A DNA stretch of 64,000 nt from CAWJTV01 sp963845695 (GCA_963845695.1 CAWJTQ010000010.1:1-64000); one strand, 5' to 3'; shown: positions 1 through 9,387, numbered from the stretch's first letter. Numbers and translations are program-made. Notes: a model not told the origin generated them from the letters alone.

Positions 1-63
1 TCGAGGTGTGGCGCGGTGGCTCTGTCTCATCGACCGGGCTCCGTTTCCACACCCCGCTCATCA

Positions 64-94
64 AACTGGACGGGCGGTTTTCCCGCATCCAGCT
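64..94 (-). ncRNA. Group II intron domain V hairpin
   Basis: On the minus strand, AGCTGGA pairs with TCCAGTT and GCGG pairs with CCGC around a GAAA tetraloop. A two-base bulge (CG) sits on the 3' side. This is the conserved catalytic domain V fold, placed as expected between the maturase gene and the domain VI stem. Confidence 0.8.
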
Positions 95-136
95 TTCGTT
101 ACAAGGCGTTTCTCATCAATGAGTTCACACTTTCGC

Positions 137-1453
137 TCACGAAACGGGTATGCGGCTAGGTCCGTTGGAGCCGGTACAGTCCCAGCTCCTGGTACAGGTA
201 GGCGTCAGGGTATCGTGTTCGACCCTGACCCGGCACCTTGAACTTCGCACACAACCACTGGCGAACCCGATAGCGCACGTGGCTATCGATGGCGCGGTAG
301 GCCGGGCTGACGGTCCCGATGCGAAAGTAGTTGGACCAGCCACGCAGTTTGCGGTGATCCGACCGATCTGCTTCTCGACCGCCAGCCAGGTCGTCTTGTG
401 CCTCGTCAGTTCCCTGATCTCGCCGCAGAGCCGGTTGATCTTCTTCCGCGACGGGCGGGGTCCCACATAGGGGGCGCCCGTGCGACGGTCGTAGTTCCGG
501 CCCAGGGTGTAGCCCAGGAAGTCGAACGTCTCTTCCGGCAGGCGACAGAGTCGCGTCTTCGTCTCGTTCACCGTCAGCTTCAGCTGGGACATCATCCCCC
601 GCATCACGGCCATGGCCGGTTCGGCCAGGCCGCGACAGCAGATGACGAAGTCGTCCGCGTAGTTGACGATCCGCGCGACCAGACGTCGCTCATGTCCGCC
701 GGTCTTCCATCCCTTCACAAATCTCCGCATGTCGATATTCGACAACAATGGTGAGATCGGGGCCCCTTGTGGGGTCCCCATCGCCAGGTCTTTGTTCCGG
801 GTCGTTCGACAGCGGTGCCCTTTCGCGTCGGTCTCTTCCACCGGGGTCTCCAGCCACATCTTGATCAGCCGCAGCACGCGGCCGTCGCTGATCCGCCGGG
901 ACACCGATTTCATCAACTCGGCAAGGGGGATACTATCGAAATATCCAGATAAGTCCGCGTCCACCACCTCGGTGTGCCCGTCCTGAGCCGCCGTTCCACT
1001 TGGCCAACGGCGTCCAGGGCGAGTGCGCTCCGGGCGGTAGGCGTGTTGTTCGGGCTCCAGGTCGGCCTCGAAGATCGGCTCCAAGACCAGCACCGCAGCC
1101 ATCTGAACCACGCGATCTTTGATGCAAGGAATCCCCAGCGGCCTGGGCTTGCCATCCGATTTCGGGATGTACACGCGTCGGACCGGCAGGGGCTGATACG
1201 TCCCCTTCCTCAGCTCTTCCGCCAGATCGTCCAACCAGCGATCGGCACCGCACGCCTCGATCTCCGCGAAGCTCTGGCCGTCAACCCCCGGCGCGCCACC
1301 GTTGGCACGGCAGCGCGCGTAGGCGAAACCCAGAACGTCGCGGCGGTAGATCTTGTCGTACAGGGCATAGAATCGGTAGTCGGGCGCGTTCTTCGCTTTG
1401 GTGTGCAACGCTGTCTGCAACGTCCCAACCTTCATGGGAGGTGTTAGGCTCAC
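137..1453 (-). pseudogene. ltrA: Group II intron reverse transcriptase/maturase, frame-broken
   Basis: The intron-encoded protein would reverse-transcribe and help splice the intron. The reading frame shows the RT core: GVDGQSF, then IPKSDGKPRPLGIP, the DADLSGYFDSIP catalytic motif and the second catalytic motif YADD. Between AYRPER and GHTEVVDADL (about 1005-1050) the expected SALDAV-QVERRLRTG lies in another frame, so two compensating indels scramble about 16 residues. Near 335 a further shift removes the maturase (X) domain: the expected KLRGWSNYFRIG continues in the next frame, followed by a readable tail. Intact relatives are usually 400-480 aa. I infer an inactive copy or sequencing indels; the RT identity itself is certain. 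Confidence 0.85.
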
Positions 1454-2196
1454 GCCAATCTCCCGGCTGTCGGCCGCGTGTTGCGTTGACCTTGAACTAA
1501 GGCCCCTTCCCTCGACCGGAGTTACCCGGTGTCGACGGTACTACGGACCTATCCGCCACCCCAGGCGGCCCGGCCTATCCCTCGCGGGCGTCCGGTTGAG
1601 GGTCACGCGCCCTCACCGCTTGGGGTTTCCCGTGTTGCGTGGATCTCCGTGTACAGACATGCCGTCGTCATTACCCCGGTGGCCCGCTGGGTCGGATCGC
1701 TCGTGGGACGGCGTATTCCAGCCGTTTCCTGGCTCGCCAGCGGCTACGGCCTTCCCCATACTAATGCAAGGTCGGCGCACACATTGGACGTTTCGAGGCC
1801 TGCTCGACGTTCACTCGCGTTACGGCCTGCCTGCTCGCGGCATCGCCAAAGCGACACCGGTGTCTCGAAGGCTCCGACGGTTTCGTTACCTCCACCGCCG
1901 CTCCGATAGCTACCGGCTGGAACGACCGAGTTGCCGGGTGGGAGTTGCACCCACTGAAGACCCACACCTTTGCACGGCGCAGGCATTCGCCATGTCCCCT
2001 GAAGACCTAACCCTGAAGACCGATGTGCCCTGAAGCATCGAGAGGCGAGCGAGAGCCCGTTAGCGATCCTCCCGACGCGCACTGTCCGGTTTGCGAAGCG
2101 GGTCGGACGGTGTGCTCCAAGAGTTGCCGCCGCGGGCCGATGGAACCGCGATCGCGCCGGCTTCGTTCATTCTCCGGTCCCTGAACGCTGGCGGCA

Positions 2197-2772
2197 TCAG
2201 TCCGAGAGTATGTTGTCAACGGTCTTGACCTTCGCGAAGAAGGCCTTGAATACGGGCTCGGCCAGTTGCTTCACACTGTCTGGTGTCGGATGGTAATGAC
2301 CCGAACGGGAATCGATCAGGAGCGTATCCCCCTGAACCTGAGCTTTGCCTGCCGACCTGACCGGACCTCCTCGGGTGACAACGTCATGCTTGATGATATC
2401 CCTATCTTTCTCTGTAAACACCAGATGCCAATCCAGCATGGGGAGACCCCACAGCTCGTCTTTCAGGTTCAGCACCCACTTGAAAGCCTGCCCGTTCGGA
2501 GCAATCCGTTTGATCGAAGCGGGACCCGTGATCCGGACCGGCTTGATCCCTAATGCGTCGGCGATCGCCAGATCGTCCGGGATTTCCCCTCGCTTGTTCT
2601 CCACAACGGCAAATGGGGAGCCTGTACCGGCTTTCGACCCGGCGACTTTCGCCGGGACGGCCTTATCGGGTGCTGGCGGATTCGGTAGTCGATGGGTAGG
2701 GACCTGCGCTTCGAGATGCGGCCAGAGGTACGCGACCAGGAGAGCCGCGACCAAAGTCCTGAACCGTTTCAT
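2197..2772 (-). CDS. Small exported protein of unknown function
   Basis: The product is about 191 aa. It starts with MKRFRTLVAALLVAYLWPHLEAQ, a basic n-region plus hydrophobic core that looks like a Sec signal peptide. The start at 2772 is chosen over an upstream ATG because AGGAG lies 7 nt before it. The mature part has a conserved-looking C-terminal segment (DSRSGHYHPTPDSVKQL) but no domain I can name. It lies 49 bp after the end of the 2822-3937 reading frame on the same strand, so it is probably co-transcribed with that lipoprotein-family gene. Function unknown. Confidence 0.6.
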   Translation of the reverse strand: MKRFRTLVAALLVAYLWPHLEAQVPTHRLPNPPAPDKAVPAKVAGSKAGTGSPFAVVENKRGEIPDDLAIADALGIKPVRITGPASIKRIAPNGQAFKWVLNLKDELWGLPMLDWHLVFTEKDRDIIKHDVVTRGGPVRSAGKAQVQGDTLLIDSRSGHYHPTPDSVKQLAEPVFKAFFAKVKTVDNILSD

Positions 2773-2821
2773 GACGGACTCCTCGATCAGCGCAAGCGAG
2801 AGCGATCTCGTTGCCCGCCGC

Positions 2822-3937
2822 CTAGCGCGGCGTGTTGGTGAGGGCCGGGCTAAACTGAATTCCCGTCGGCACGGTGACGACCTGCACATCCTTGAAAGTG
2901 GACCCGAGCTTCAGGACGGCGCGTGTGAACTTGGAAAACCCGCCGAGTCCATCACGACAGACCCAAACATAGCACGTCTTCCCACAGAAGGAGGCGTGTC
3001 CGACGTAGCAGGCGTGCTTCGGCTTCTTGGGCCCGCAACGGAGCCAGCCGGAATCAATCTCGTCGAGGGTCTTTTGGACGTCGTTGAGCCGATAGATGGT
3101 TTCCTTGGCAAGCCCGGTCGAGAAACCCTTGACGGGCTCGAATCGTGGTTTGAGAGAGCTTGCGAGACCTGTGATCTCGGCGACTCTCTCGATGATCTTG
3201 CGCTTCTCGGACCGCTCGGGATCGTTGGGTGGCCACAGTTTCTCGCATGTCTTCTGGAGACTTTTGATCTTCTCAAGAACGGACGGATTTGCGAGAGATT
3301 CCACCGCGGTGATAATGCGTTCTTTCTCGGACACACCTAGGTTCCTGGTCGATGGGCGCTGCTCGAGTTCCCTCCTGAGGTCTTCGATCAGCCCGGAGTG
3401 TTGCTGTTGACCATCCTTGGCCGTGTTCACAATGTCGATACCATTGGGCAAGAAGATCCCCATGCCGTCGGCATCGAAGATGCGGAAGCAGGCCACGCTG
3501 TCGAAGTAGTTGGCGATGATCAGGCTCTTGGGAGCGATCCTGGGCTGAGTCTCATCGACGACCGAGGTTATCAATTGAATGTCAAACGCCGTCTTCCCTT
3601 TATCATCGAAAATGCGGAACCGGAGTCCGCCCTTCACCGCAGCCACATAGACCTTATCCTCGCCCTCAGTCGGGAGCTCGCTTGCATCCTTCACCAGCTC
3701 GACATCGATTCCGCGGCTGTAGGAAAACGCCAGCGACTTCGCCAGGATCTCATGGTCCAACGTGTCGGTTATGCTCGAGTTAATAATCTCATTCGCATTG
3801 GCGAGGCTGTCCGCGAGCTCTCTTAGGTCATCAAGCCGCGCACTATGAAGTGCTTGGTACCCCGACGTCCCGGGAGGCGGATTCTTTCGAGGGGGGTCCG
3901 GGGGCATGAGCCGTGCCAGCGCGGCTGGAGACCACAT
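2822..3937 (-). CDS. Planctomycete conserved protein, C-terminal part (YVGH...YVWV family)
   Basis: This reading frame encodes 371 aa. It has a charged, partly helical middle and a C-terminal signature in which ACYVGH is followed by CYVWV and then FTRAVLKLGS. I associate that signature with the C-terminus of large planctomycete lipoprotein-like proteins whose N-terminus resembles the product of the overlapping frame at 3843-4504. The two frames overlap by 95 bp. The first residues here (MWSPAALARL) do not look like a natural start, while homologous text reads through if one base is restored near 3900. I therefore infer one gene of about 560 aa split by an indel. Translational coupling of two genes is the alternative. 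Biochemical role unknown. Confidence 0.55.
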   Translation of the reverse strand: MWSPAALARLMPPDPPRKNPPPGTSGYQALHSARLDDLRELADSLANANEIINSSITDTLDHEILAKSLAFSYSRGIDVELVKDASELPTEGEDKVYVAAVKGGLRFRIFDDKGKTAFDIQLITSVVDETQPRIAPKSLIIANYFDSVACFRIFDADGMGIFLPNGIDIVNTAKDGQQQHSGLIEDLRRELEQRPSTRNLGVSEKERIITAVESLANPSVLEKIKSLQKTCEKLWPPNDPERSEKRKIIERVAEITGLASSLKPRFEPVKGFSTGLAKETIYRLNDVQKTLDEIDSGWLRCGPKKPKHACYVGHASFCGKTCYVWVCRDGLGGFSKFTRAVLKLGSTFKDVQVVTVPTGIQFSPALTNTPR

Positions 3938-4504
3938 TCTGGCCGAAGATGCTAATCATGGTATCGCGATCGACGGAGATGTCACTCGTCGTTCCGATTT
4001 GCGGATTCAGGTCGTGTGCGAGATCGTTGGCATCGTCCTCGTCAAGCAAGGCTTTATCGCCCAGCGCACATCGGAAAGCCTTGTTCAGGAGTAACAGGTT
4101 ATTGTCGTCGGTAATTGGCTGAGAGCCCCATTGGTCAACGATCGTGCGAGTCCCCGAAAGCGTTGGGCTGGAACCGAGGGATGTATTGATGGGCACATTA
4201 TCACCTGTGGCAAAGCCCGTTACACCGAGGAACCCGAGCGTACCTGTGTCACCTACCTGGCTAGCTCCGGTCTTCAGCGTCACCAAGCTGGGCAGAGCGT
4301 CCCGATTGAGACAAAACATGGCCAGGTTGTCCAGCACCTGCCGGTACTCGAGGTCAACCGCCGTGTTCGCTTGATTCACGGTGTTGATCTCGAGACGATG
4401 GGCCGTGCAGCCAGCGAGCGCACCGGCGCGACAACGCTCAATGCGAGGAAACGGAAATGAGTCGCGCGAAGGCAATCCAGTAGCCCTGCTCCGGCCTGGT
4501 TCAT
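3843..4504 (-). CDS. Planctomycete lipoprotein family, N-terminal part
   Basis: The body of the protein reads INTVNQANTAVDLEYRQVL, then DNLAMFCLNRDALPSL, a family pattern common in planctomycetes, and later SPTLSGTRTIVDQW. A lipobox-like LAGC precedes INTVNQ. A good ribosome site (GGAGG, 7 nt) precedes the ATG at 4504, and that frame encodes MNQAGAG...FRFLALSVVA, a plausible signal peptide. It reaches LAGC only after a one-base frame change near 4435. A longer unbroken frame from 4523 lacks a signal peptide. I infer a lipoprotein with an N-terminal indel. The downstream end overlaps the 2822-3937 frame, with which it probably forms one polypeptide. Confidence 0.55.
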
Positions 4505-4638
4505 TTCGGTTGCCTCCATGCAACGCCTCCTCGGAGCGTCGTGCGAGGAGCCCGGCTCATCCGCTGTTCAGTTGGACTTCGGGAAAGAACCTGCGAGACA
4601 TCCAGCGCCAGTGTGTCGCGCGCGTCGCCCGCGACGGC

Positions 4639-5160
4639 TCAGCCCGGTTCACCGCTTTTCTCAGGCGACTCCGCCTGGCGCAGCTTGAACCTGTATCGAC
4701 TGTAAGCGTCGTATTGATTAGCGAAAGTCTGGCAACCGATGAGGCTCGCGGCTTTCCGAGCCCGAAGCGACCTCCCGAAGAAGAACGTGGGCACCCCGCA
4801 GGCCTCGGCCCAAGGCTGGTCAGCGACAGCACGAAGGCGGAGCGCAATCCTCTTGCTCGGCCAGGTCTTCCAGGCATCGTCGATGGCGTTCGAGCAAATG
4901 CGTGCGGACCCAACACGGGTAAAACCGGTACCTGGGAAAGCGGTGGACCGAGTCGAGATCAACCAGGCCGGATCGATTCAAGACGGCCTCGGCGAGGTAG
5001 GAGACGGTCTGGGTATGTTTGCCGACCTTGACATCGATCTCAACGAAGTCGTTCGGGGTCACCATGAAATAACCCTTCTTGTCGAGTTGGTGCCGGCGGG
5101 CGAACTTGCATGCGATCTCTTCGAGGAGGAAAATATACTCCTGGCTTCGCGATGCCGGCC
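4639..5160 (-). pseudogene. Out-of-frame C-terminal continuation of the P-loop ATPase gene
   Basis: After the stop of the ATPase frame at 5163 the protein text resumes in another frame: GIYNRPASRSQEYIFLLEEI, then MVTPNDFVEIDVKVGKH, then LNRSGLVDLDSVHRFP. It changes frame once more near 4940 into GTGFTRVGSARICSN and ends RYRFKLRQAESPEK. The segments are protein-like and lie end to end, so they most likely form the last 170-odd residues of the upstream ATPase. Two indels would be needed. I see no independent start or ribosome site. No domain is recognised. Confidence 0.5.
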
Positions 5161-5162
5161 GA

Positions 5163-6644
5163 TTATAGATACCCCGGCGCGCGCGAGCAGGGATTCAAAA
5201 AGACCTCCTTCAATTGATATTCGTCTCTCAAACTACGGGGAAGTCGCAAGCGGCCCTTGTAGACGTCTGCGAACCTGATCAAGTCGCCGAACTGCGCCAG
5301 GTTATAAAAAGAGTCCTGCAACCACGGGTGTATCTCTGCAAATTTTATTGCGTTCACCGCCATTTTTGTTATGGCTTGTTCATCACATGGATCTTCTACG
5401 CATGAATCTTCACTACGGCCTAGTATGTTGAATCGAACGACCGACCTTGCAGCACAAACCAGGTCATCACACGAGTGATAACAGGGTTCGCTTAGCTTGA
5501 CGGGCCTCGTCTTTGGAACCCCGCCCTGGGCGATCCTATAGTAATCGGTAAACCCTTCGGGGCAACCGACGATGAAGATCCGCAGGAATCGCTTCCTCGC
5601 ATCGTCAACGTTCTCCTCCTCCTTCTTGCGTTGCTTGATGTAGTCATCGATGCGCTGGAGAAGAGATTTTGCGCTGTCCGGGTGAAGTTCATCGATACTG
5701 TCGATGATCAAGACCAGGCTATCGAATTCCCGGGCCGAAGTGAGGTTTTTCACCAGGTATTCGACACCCGGGGCTGCGTGATCGTCGTAATCGAATGCCC
5801 GCAGCTTGCCGAATGCCGGCCTCGGGAAGCCGTCGTCGTTTTTCAAGTCGTCCAACATCGTGGAACGGACCGCGAAATTGGTCCCTAATTCATCGAGCTT
5901 GATCGTGTAAAAATGGTGCTGAATGAATGCATAGTCCTTGCATGCTAGTATGTCCCGGATTTGGCAGGGCCGAGTACCTGTGATTTTGCTTCCCGGTTTC
6001 AGAATGTCATTCAGATAACGGAACAGGGCGGATTTCCCGTAGCCGGGCGGAGCAGTCACACGAATGACCTCGTATCCCGAAATCTGCTTCCTTGCGCAGT
6101 ACGGTTCCGCGTCGGATTCCCAGCGGACCAACTCGTCCAGGGCCTGCGCCAACTCCGAAACGAACTGGCCTTCACAGAGATTCGCCTCGACGAGGAAGCT
6201 TTCGAACTTGATTGGGCAGTACTTTCCATATAAGCAGCAATTCTCGACGGGGTCTCTATTCGGCCCGTGCAAAGGATCTTGAGGAATAGCCTCAAGGCGA
6301 AGGGTAGGCTCGATACCTTGTTGCGCCCATGCGGGAGCATGGCCGGGGTCTTGTTTCGACCGATGCACAATATCTTGTGAGAAGATCTGATTCCGACCTG
6401 CGTGGATCTTATCGCGACCCACGTTGCCATGCTGGGACCGCTTCTCTCCGGGGATATCATGCCATTTTGCATCTGCCCTGTAATCAAATGAGATACTGGG
6501 GGGGTCGTCTCGGAAGATCGCCCTGTCGCTTCCGTCGATGATCTTTTTTGCCGGCACCCGGGCGTGTTGATCCCGTTGATTCGTGAGCGGCTCTTCTACT
6601 TCGGGGGGGGCCTCTGGCAAGCTCTTAAGGAACGGGCCGGTCAT
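5163..6644 (-). CDS. P-loop NTPase (STAND/KAP-like) with unknown N-terminal region
   Basis: The product is about 493 aa in this frame. The first 130 residues are polar and contain GNVGRDKIHAGRNQIFSQDIV, which resembles the low-complexity Gly/Asp repeats found ahead of some effector-associated STAND proteins. The NTPase core has a Walker A motif, APPGYGKSALF, near residue 200 and a Walker B motif, LVLIIDSIDEL, near residue 315. The frame stops at a probable indel, and the C-terminus continues at 4639-5160. An in-frame GTG at 6647 directly precedes the ATG; no clear ribosome site is seen for either. The family suggests a signalling or conflict-related switch, but nothing here identifies a trigger or effector. 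The lipoprotein-family genes lie immediately downstream on the same strand. Confidence 0.6.
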   Translation of the reverse strand: MTGPFLKSLPEAPPEVEEPLTNQRDQHARVPAKKIIDGSDRAIFRDDPPSISFDYRADAKWHDIPGEKRSQHGNVGRDKIHAGRNQIFSQDIVHRSKQDPGHAPAWAQQGIEPTLRLEAIPQDPLHGPNRDPVENCCLYGKYCPIKFESFLVEANLCEGQFVSELAQALDELVRWESDAEPYCARKQISGYEVIRVTAPPGYGKSALFRYLNDILKPGSKITGTRPCQIRDILACKDYAFIQHHFYTIKLDELGTNFAVRSTMLDDLKNDDGFPRPAFGKLRAFDYDDHAAPGVEYLVKNLTSAREFDSLVLIIDSIDELHPDSAKSLLQRIDDYIKQRKKEEENVDDARKRFLRIFIVGCPEGFTDYYRIAQGGVPKTRPVKLSEPCYHSCDDLVCAARSVVRFNILGRSEDSCVEDPCDEQAITKMAVNAIKFAEIHPWLQDSFYNLAQFGDLIRFADVYKGRLRLPRSLRDEYQLKEVFLNPCSRAPGYL

Positions 6645-7530
6645 CACGTCGCGGGCTGGTCGCGTCCTGTTGTGGCCGGCTCTCCCGACCGTGCCACGCG
6701 GCCGACCGAAGGTCTCCGGCTCGCCGCGCCAGGAGACCTTCGGTCCGGATCACGGCGGGGTCAGGGGACCCGCGCCCGAATATCTCGGGAACGGATTCCC
6801 GTCTCATTCCTTAGGGGCACCCTTTCCCCGGGCGCGGTCGAGCCAGATTCTTGCGCCGGTGGCTCTCCTCTGCACACCAGAAGAGAGAAAACCAAGAAAG
6901 CCGCCATCGGTAGAATGGGGTTGAGGCGCATGAAATGGCCCTTGTGGAGGAATAGGGGTTTTGAGCAAGATTTACGTTATGGTAATGGATGCGTTAAACG
7001 ATAATCAATGGGTCCGTTGCTTATTTGAGGCACATCCCATGATTCATGATTTCGTGCAAGAATGGATGGCAGGGCACATTGTCGCAGGGAGGTGTGGCAG
7101 GCGGCATTCGTGCAGGGGACATTGCTAATTCTCGCCGCAATCCAGGCAGGATGGGACGATTCACTTCCGTCCGCCAGATGGTGTCTCGCGCCGGTCCCTC
7201 CGTGAACGGGTAACGTTGACGGTCCTGGCTGCCGACGGTGAGCAAAGGTGATCTCGACGGGGTTTCGCCCATCGGTAAGGGCCGTCGGCGTCACGGCCGG
7301 CGACGATCGGGCTTCATTGGGCTCGCCAGCGGAAGGTCGGAATAGAATCTTTCCAGATTACCCATGTCTCGGCATTATGTAGCAATCTCCCGCATGCAAT
7401 GCCACGACGAGGTTGCTGATCGCGGTGGTGGTGGTCTTGACTCGTTTGCTGGGCGGCCCGAACTTCTTGCGGCCCTGGCGGATTGACTTTTGGGCCCATA
7501 AGCGCTAGGGTGAAGTTTGGGAGGGGACTG
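6645..7530. other. Intergenic region, about 0.9 kb, no supported gene
   Basis: All six frames give only short, compositionally random translations. The region separates the divergently transcribed ATPase gene and the small-gene pair. A short G/C-rich stretch at 7440-7500 translates as a hydrophobic run (RLLIAVVVVLTRLLGGP) and could be a remnant, but I cannot assign it. Confidence 0.5.
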
Positions 7531-7947
7531 ATGAGCGATCACGAAAGCGACGATGAGATCCGGATGGATATCGCGGCCTCCTTCGGCGCCGAGGCGGCCC
7601 CATCGACGCAAGTGTTCTCGATCTACGTACCCAACAAGGATCGCGATGGGAAAGAGATCGGGAACCAGCGCCAGTGGGTACTCGAGGCGCTCGGGATCCT
7701 CGGCCGGATTGGAGGTGGGGCCACGGCCATGCCGCCCGTCGAAGGAGTCTGGATGGACGCGCAGGAAGAATTCGTTTGGGAGAATCCCGTGGTCGTTTAT
7801 CGCTACATTCAGCCCGAGGAATTCATCGCTCGTTGGCCGGAACTCAGAACCTTCCTGCATAAAATGGGGCGTGAAACCCGGCAGGGTGAAGTCGCATTCG
7901 AGTTTGACAAACGGTTCTATCGCATTCGCCGATTTGATGCGGCATGA
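7531..7947 (+). CDS. Conserved protein of unknown function, first gene of a coupled pair
   Basis: The product is 138 aa. The start at 7531 is preceded by a strong ribosome site (GGGAGGGG), which beats the in-frame upstream ATG at 7483. The protein is soluble and acidic. Conserved-looking blocks are VFSIYVPNKDRDG near the N-terminus, WVLEALGILGRIGGGATAMPP in the middle and GRETRQGEVAFEFDKRFYRI at the end. I recall similar C-termini in planctomycete hypothetical proteins but know no function. Its stop lies just inside the possible start (7937) of the next gene, so the two are probably translated together. A toxin-antitoxin or other two-gene module is possible, with no direct evidence. Confidence 0.65.
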   Translation: MSDHESDDEIRMDIAASFGAEAAPSTQVFSIYVPNKDRDGKEIGNQRQWVLEALGILGRIGGGATAMPPVEGVWMDAQEEFVWENPVVVYRYIQPEEFIARWPELRTFLHKMGRETRQGEVAFEFDKRFYRIRRFDAA

Positions 7948-7957
7948 GGTGGTCGCA

Positions 7958-8395
7958 ATGGGGAAGAAGATCGTGGCAACCGATACGCCCTCCCGGCGCA
8001 TTCGCGATCTCGGCCCAGCGGCGCCGCGAGTCGATCCCGCCCGCGTCGCGGATGCCCTCGGTGCCGAGGATACGGGAATGACTCTGGGACTGGAGGGAGG
8101 CCCCATATCCACATTCCAGATTCGGGCCGAACTTCTGGACCGTCTTCGATCCCGTGGGGGACGGCCTGCTCTTCAGGGCGCGACCCGGCGCGTCAAGATC
8201 CCGGTCACCGAGAGTCAGTGGCAAGAACTCGAGAAACTGGCGGCCTCGTTCACCGATCTGGGATTTGTTCCGTCCGCTGGCCAGGTCGCGAGCGTTCTCC
8301 TCGGGCTTTCGCTGCCGCTGGCCCGGAACGAACCGCATCGCGTCGAGGAAGAGCTCAGGGCATTCGCCTCAACTCCGGCCGAATCGAATCGGTGA
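7958..8395 (+). CDS. Small protein of unknown function, second gene of a coupled pair
   Basis: The product is about 145 aa from ATG 7958, which has GAGGTGG 6 nt upstream. An ATG at 7937 in the same frame overlaps the previous stop and is the alternative start. The N-terminal half is Pro/Arg/Ala-rich (TPSRRIRDLGPAAPRVDPARVADAL). The C-terminal half looks helical (VTESQWQELEKLAASF, then SAGQVASVLLGLSLPLARNE), as expected for an antitoxin or DNA-binding partner, but I see no classical ribbon-helix-helix or HTH. Coupling to the preceding gene is the main clue to function. Confidence 0.6.
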   Translation: MGKKIVATDTPSRRIRDLGPAAPRVDPARVADALGAEDTGMTLGLEGGPISTFQIRAELLDRLRSRGGRPALQGATRRVKIPVTESQWQELEKLAASFTDLGFVPSAGQVASVLLGLSLPLARNEPHRVEEELRAFASTPAESNR

Positions 8396-8660
8396 GATCA
8401 ACTGTCATCCTGGGCCCGAGAACGCGTAGCTCAATGGAGGAACGGATGCCGGGGACGGGTTTCTTGAACCGTCTGCTGCTCGATCTCGGGTTGCCTGGGC
8501 CCGGTTCTTGCCCCATCTGGGATCACGGGTGATAATGCCCTCTGTCGCTGATCGTTCCGGTGCCACTCGCGGAGGGGAGTCGCTATCTACCGGGGGACCG
8601 GTCCTCACTGCGTACTGCCGCCCGCGTACTCTCAAGCGTGTTCCCACCGCGGGGGTTCTG

Positions 8661-8930
8661 ATGAAGCTCTTGCGCTGCCCTCTCAACGGACCGCGGCCGC
8701 TCCAGGAATTCGTCTTCGGGGGCGAGGTCCGCACCATGCCCGACCCCGCGACGGCAACCGACGCCGAATGGGCCGATTATGTGTTCAACCGACAGGGCGA
8801 GCCGGGTGTGCGCCGGGAGTGGTGGTACCACCTGCCCAGTGGAACGTGGTTCATCGCCAAGCGCGACAACCTCAAGGATGAATTCCTCCGGACCTACCTC
8901 TATGAAGATCCGACTTCGGCAAACCCGTAG
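8661..8930 (+). CDS. soxD: Sarcosine oxidase delta subunit
   Basis: The product is 89 aa. It begins MKLLRCPLNGPRPLQEFVFGG and contains ADYVFNRQGEPGVRREWWYH and GTWFIAKRDNLKDEF, the standard SoxD pattern (DYvf.R.NP.G...E.W.H..GCr.wf...RdT). In tetrameric sarcosine oxidase this small subunit binds zinc through cysteine and histidine ligands; here only Cys6 is clearly retained. The enzyme oxidatively demethylates sarcosine to glycine in the cytoplasm, passing the C1 unit to tetrahydrofolate. A GGGGG ribosome site precedes ATG 8661; longer in-frame starts give non-conserved sequence. soxA and soxG follow. soxB, usually immediately upstream, is absent. Confidence 0.85.
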   Translation: MKLLRCPLNGPRPLQEFVFGGEVRTMPDPATATDAEWADYVFNRQGEPGVRREWWYHLPSGTWFIAKRDNLKDEFLRTYLYEDPTSANP

Positions 8931-9387
8931 GTCGGGCTCTCAGCCTGTCGTCTCGTAGGTCGGGCTTCCCAGCCCAACCGGATTCTGAGCGTCTGTTCCG
9001 AAGGCGAACGGTGAATGAGGCGACCTGACCTGGAGAGTACGACCGTGGTTTTCCCGTTACGCCAACGGCGTTGCACAGCACAGCCCAGGGTCGCCGCAGG
9101 CGCACCCTGGGACGCGACCGCCCGCACTCTCGCGCACCCCAACGGGGTTTCTCACGCCGCATTCCCAGGGTGCGCTGCGCGACCCTGGGCTGCGCTGTGT
9201 AACGCCGTTGGCGTACGAACCATCGGTGGTGGCGCGGTGGGTTCCCAGGGTGCGCTGCGCGACCCTGGGCTGGGTTGTGTAACGCCGTTGGCGTAGGGGG
9301 TTGCTCCTCTGACGCGGCGCCTTTCGAACAGACTGTGAGTGCTGTCTGGCAGGCGGGAAAGCCCGATCTCTATCAGGACGATGCACC
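8931..9387. repeat. Intergenic region with three copies of a palindromic repeat
   Basis: The gap between soxD and soxA holds an approximately 53-57 bp repeat: two direct copies at 9163-9215 and 9243-9295 and one inverted copy at 9056-9112. Each combines a hairpin core (CCCAGGGTGCGCTGCGC followed by GACCCTGGG) with the tail GTAACGCCGTTGGCGTA, itself an inverted repeat. A shorter repeated motif, TAGGTCGGGCT, occurs at about 8929 and 8957. No gene is supported here. This resembles REP/BIME-type mobile palindromes and interrupts what would otherwise be a compact operon. Confidence 0.8.

Larger units (their letters stand above)
1..2082 (-). mobile_element. Group II intron (near complete; 3' end at or just beyond window edge)
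   Basis: Read on the minus strand, the element begins with a GTGCG-type 5' end near 2082. Its domain I has the stretch GTGCAACTCCCACCC typical of bacterial group II introns. It carries a maturase gene (137-1453) and then a domain V hairpin (64-94). A domain VI-like stem follows, in which GGTGTGG pairs with CCACACC, running to the window edge. The insertion lies about 115 bp downstream of the small exported-protein gene at 2197-2772. The exact 3' splice site is not visible. The 5' boundary rests only on the GTGCG consensus and could be off by a few bases. Confidence 0.8.

Noticed and set aside
137..1453. Diversity-generating retroelement or retron RT
   Set aside because: No template/variable repeat or msr-msd structure is seen; domain V and VI hairpins identify a group II intron.
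1398..2033. Long plus-strand open frame over the intron 5' part
   Set aside because: It is antisense to group II intron RNA domains and its translation has no family-like features.
8415..8500. tRNA-like start (GCGTAGCTCAATGG)
   Set aside because: No matching acceptor stem, anticodon loop or T-arm can be formed in the following 75 bases.
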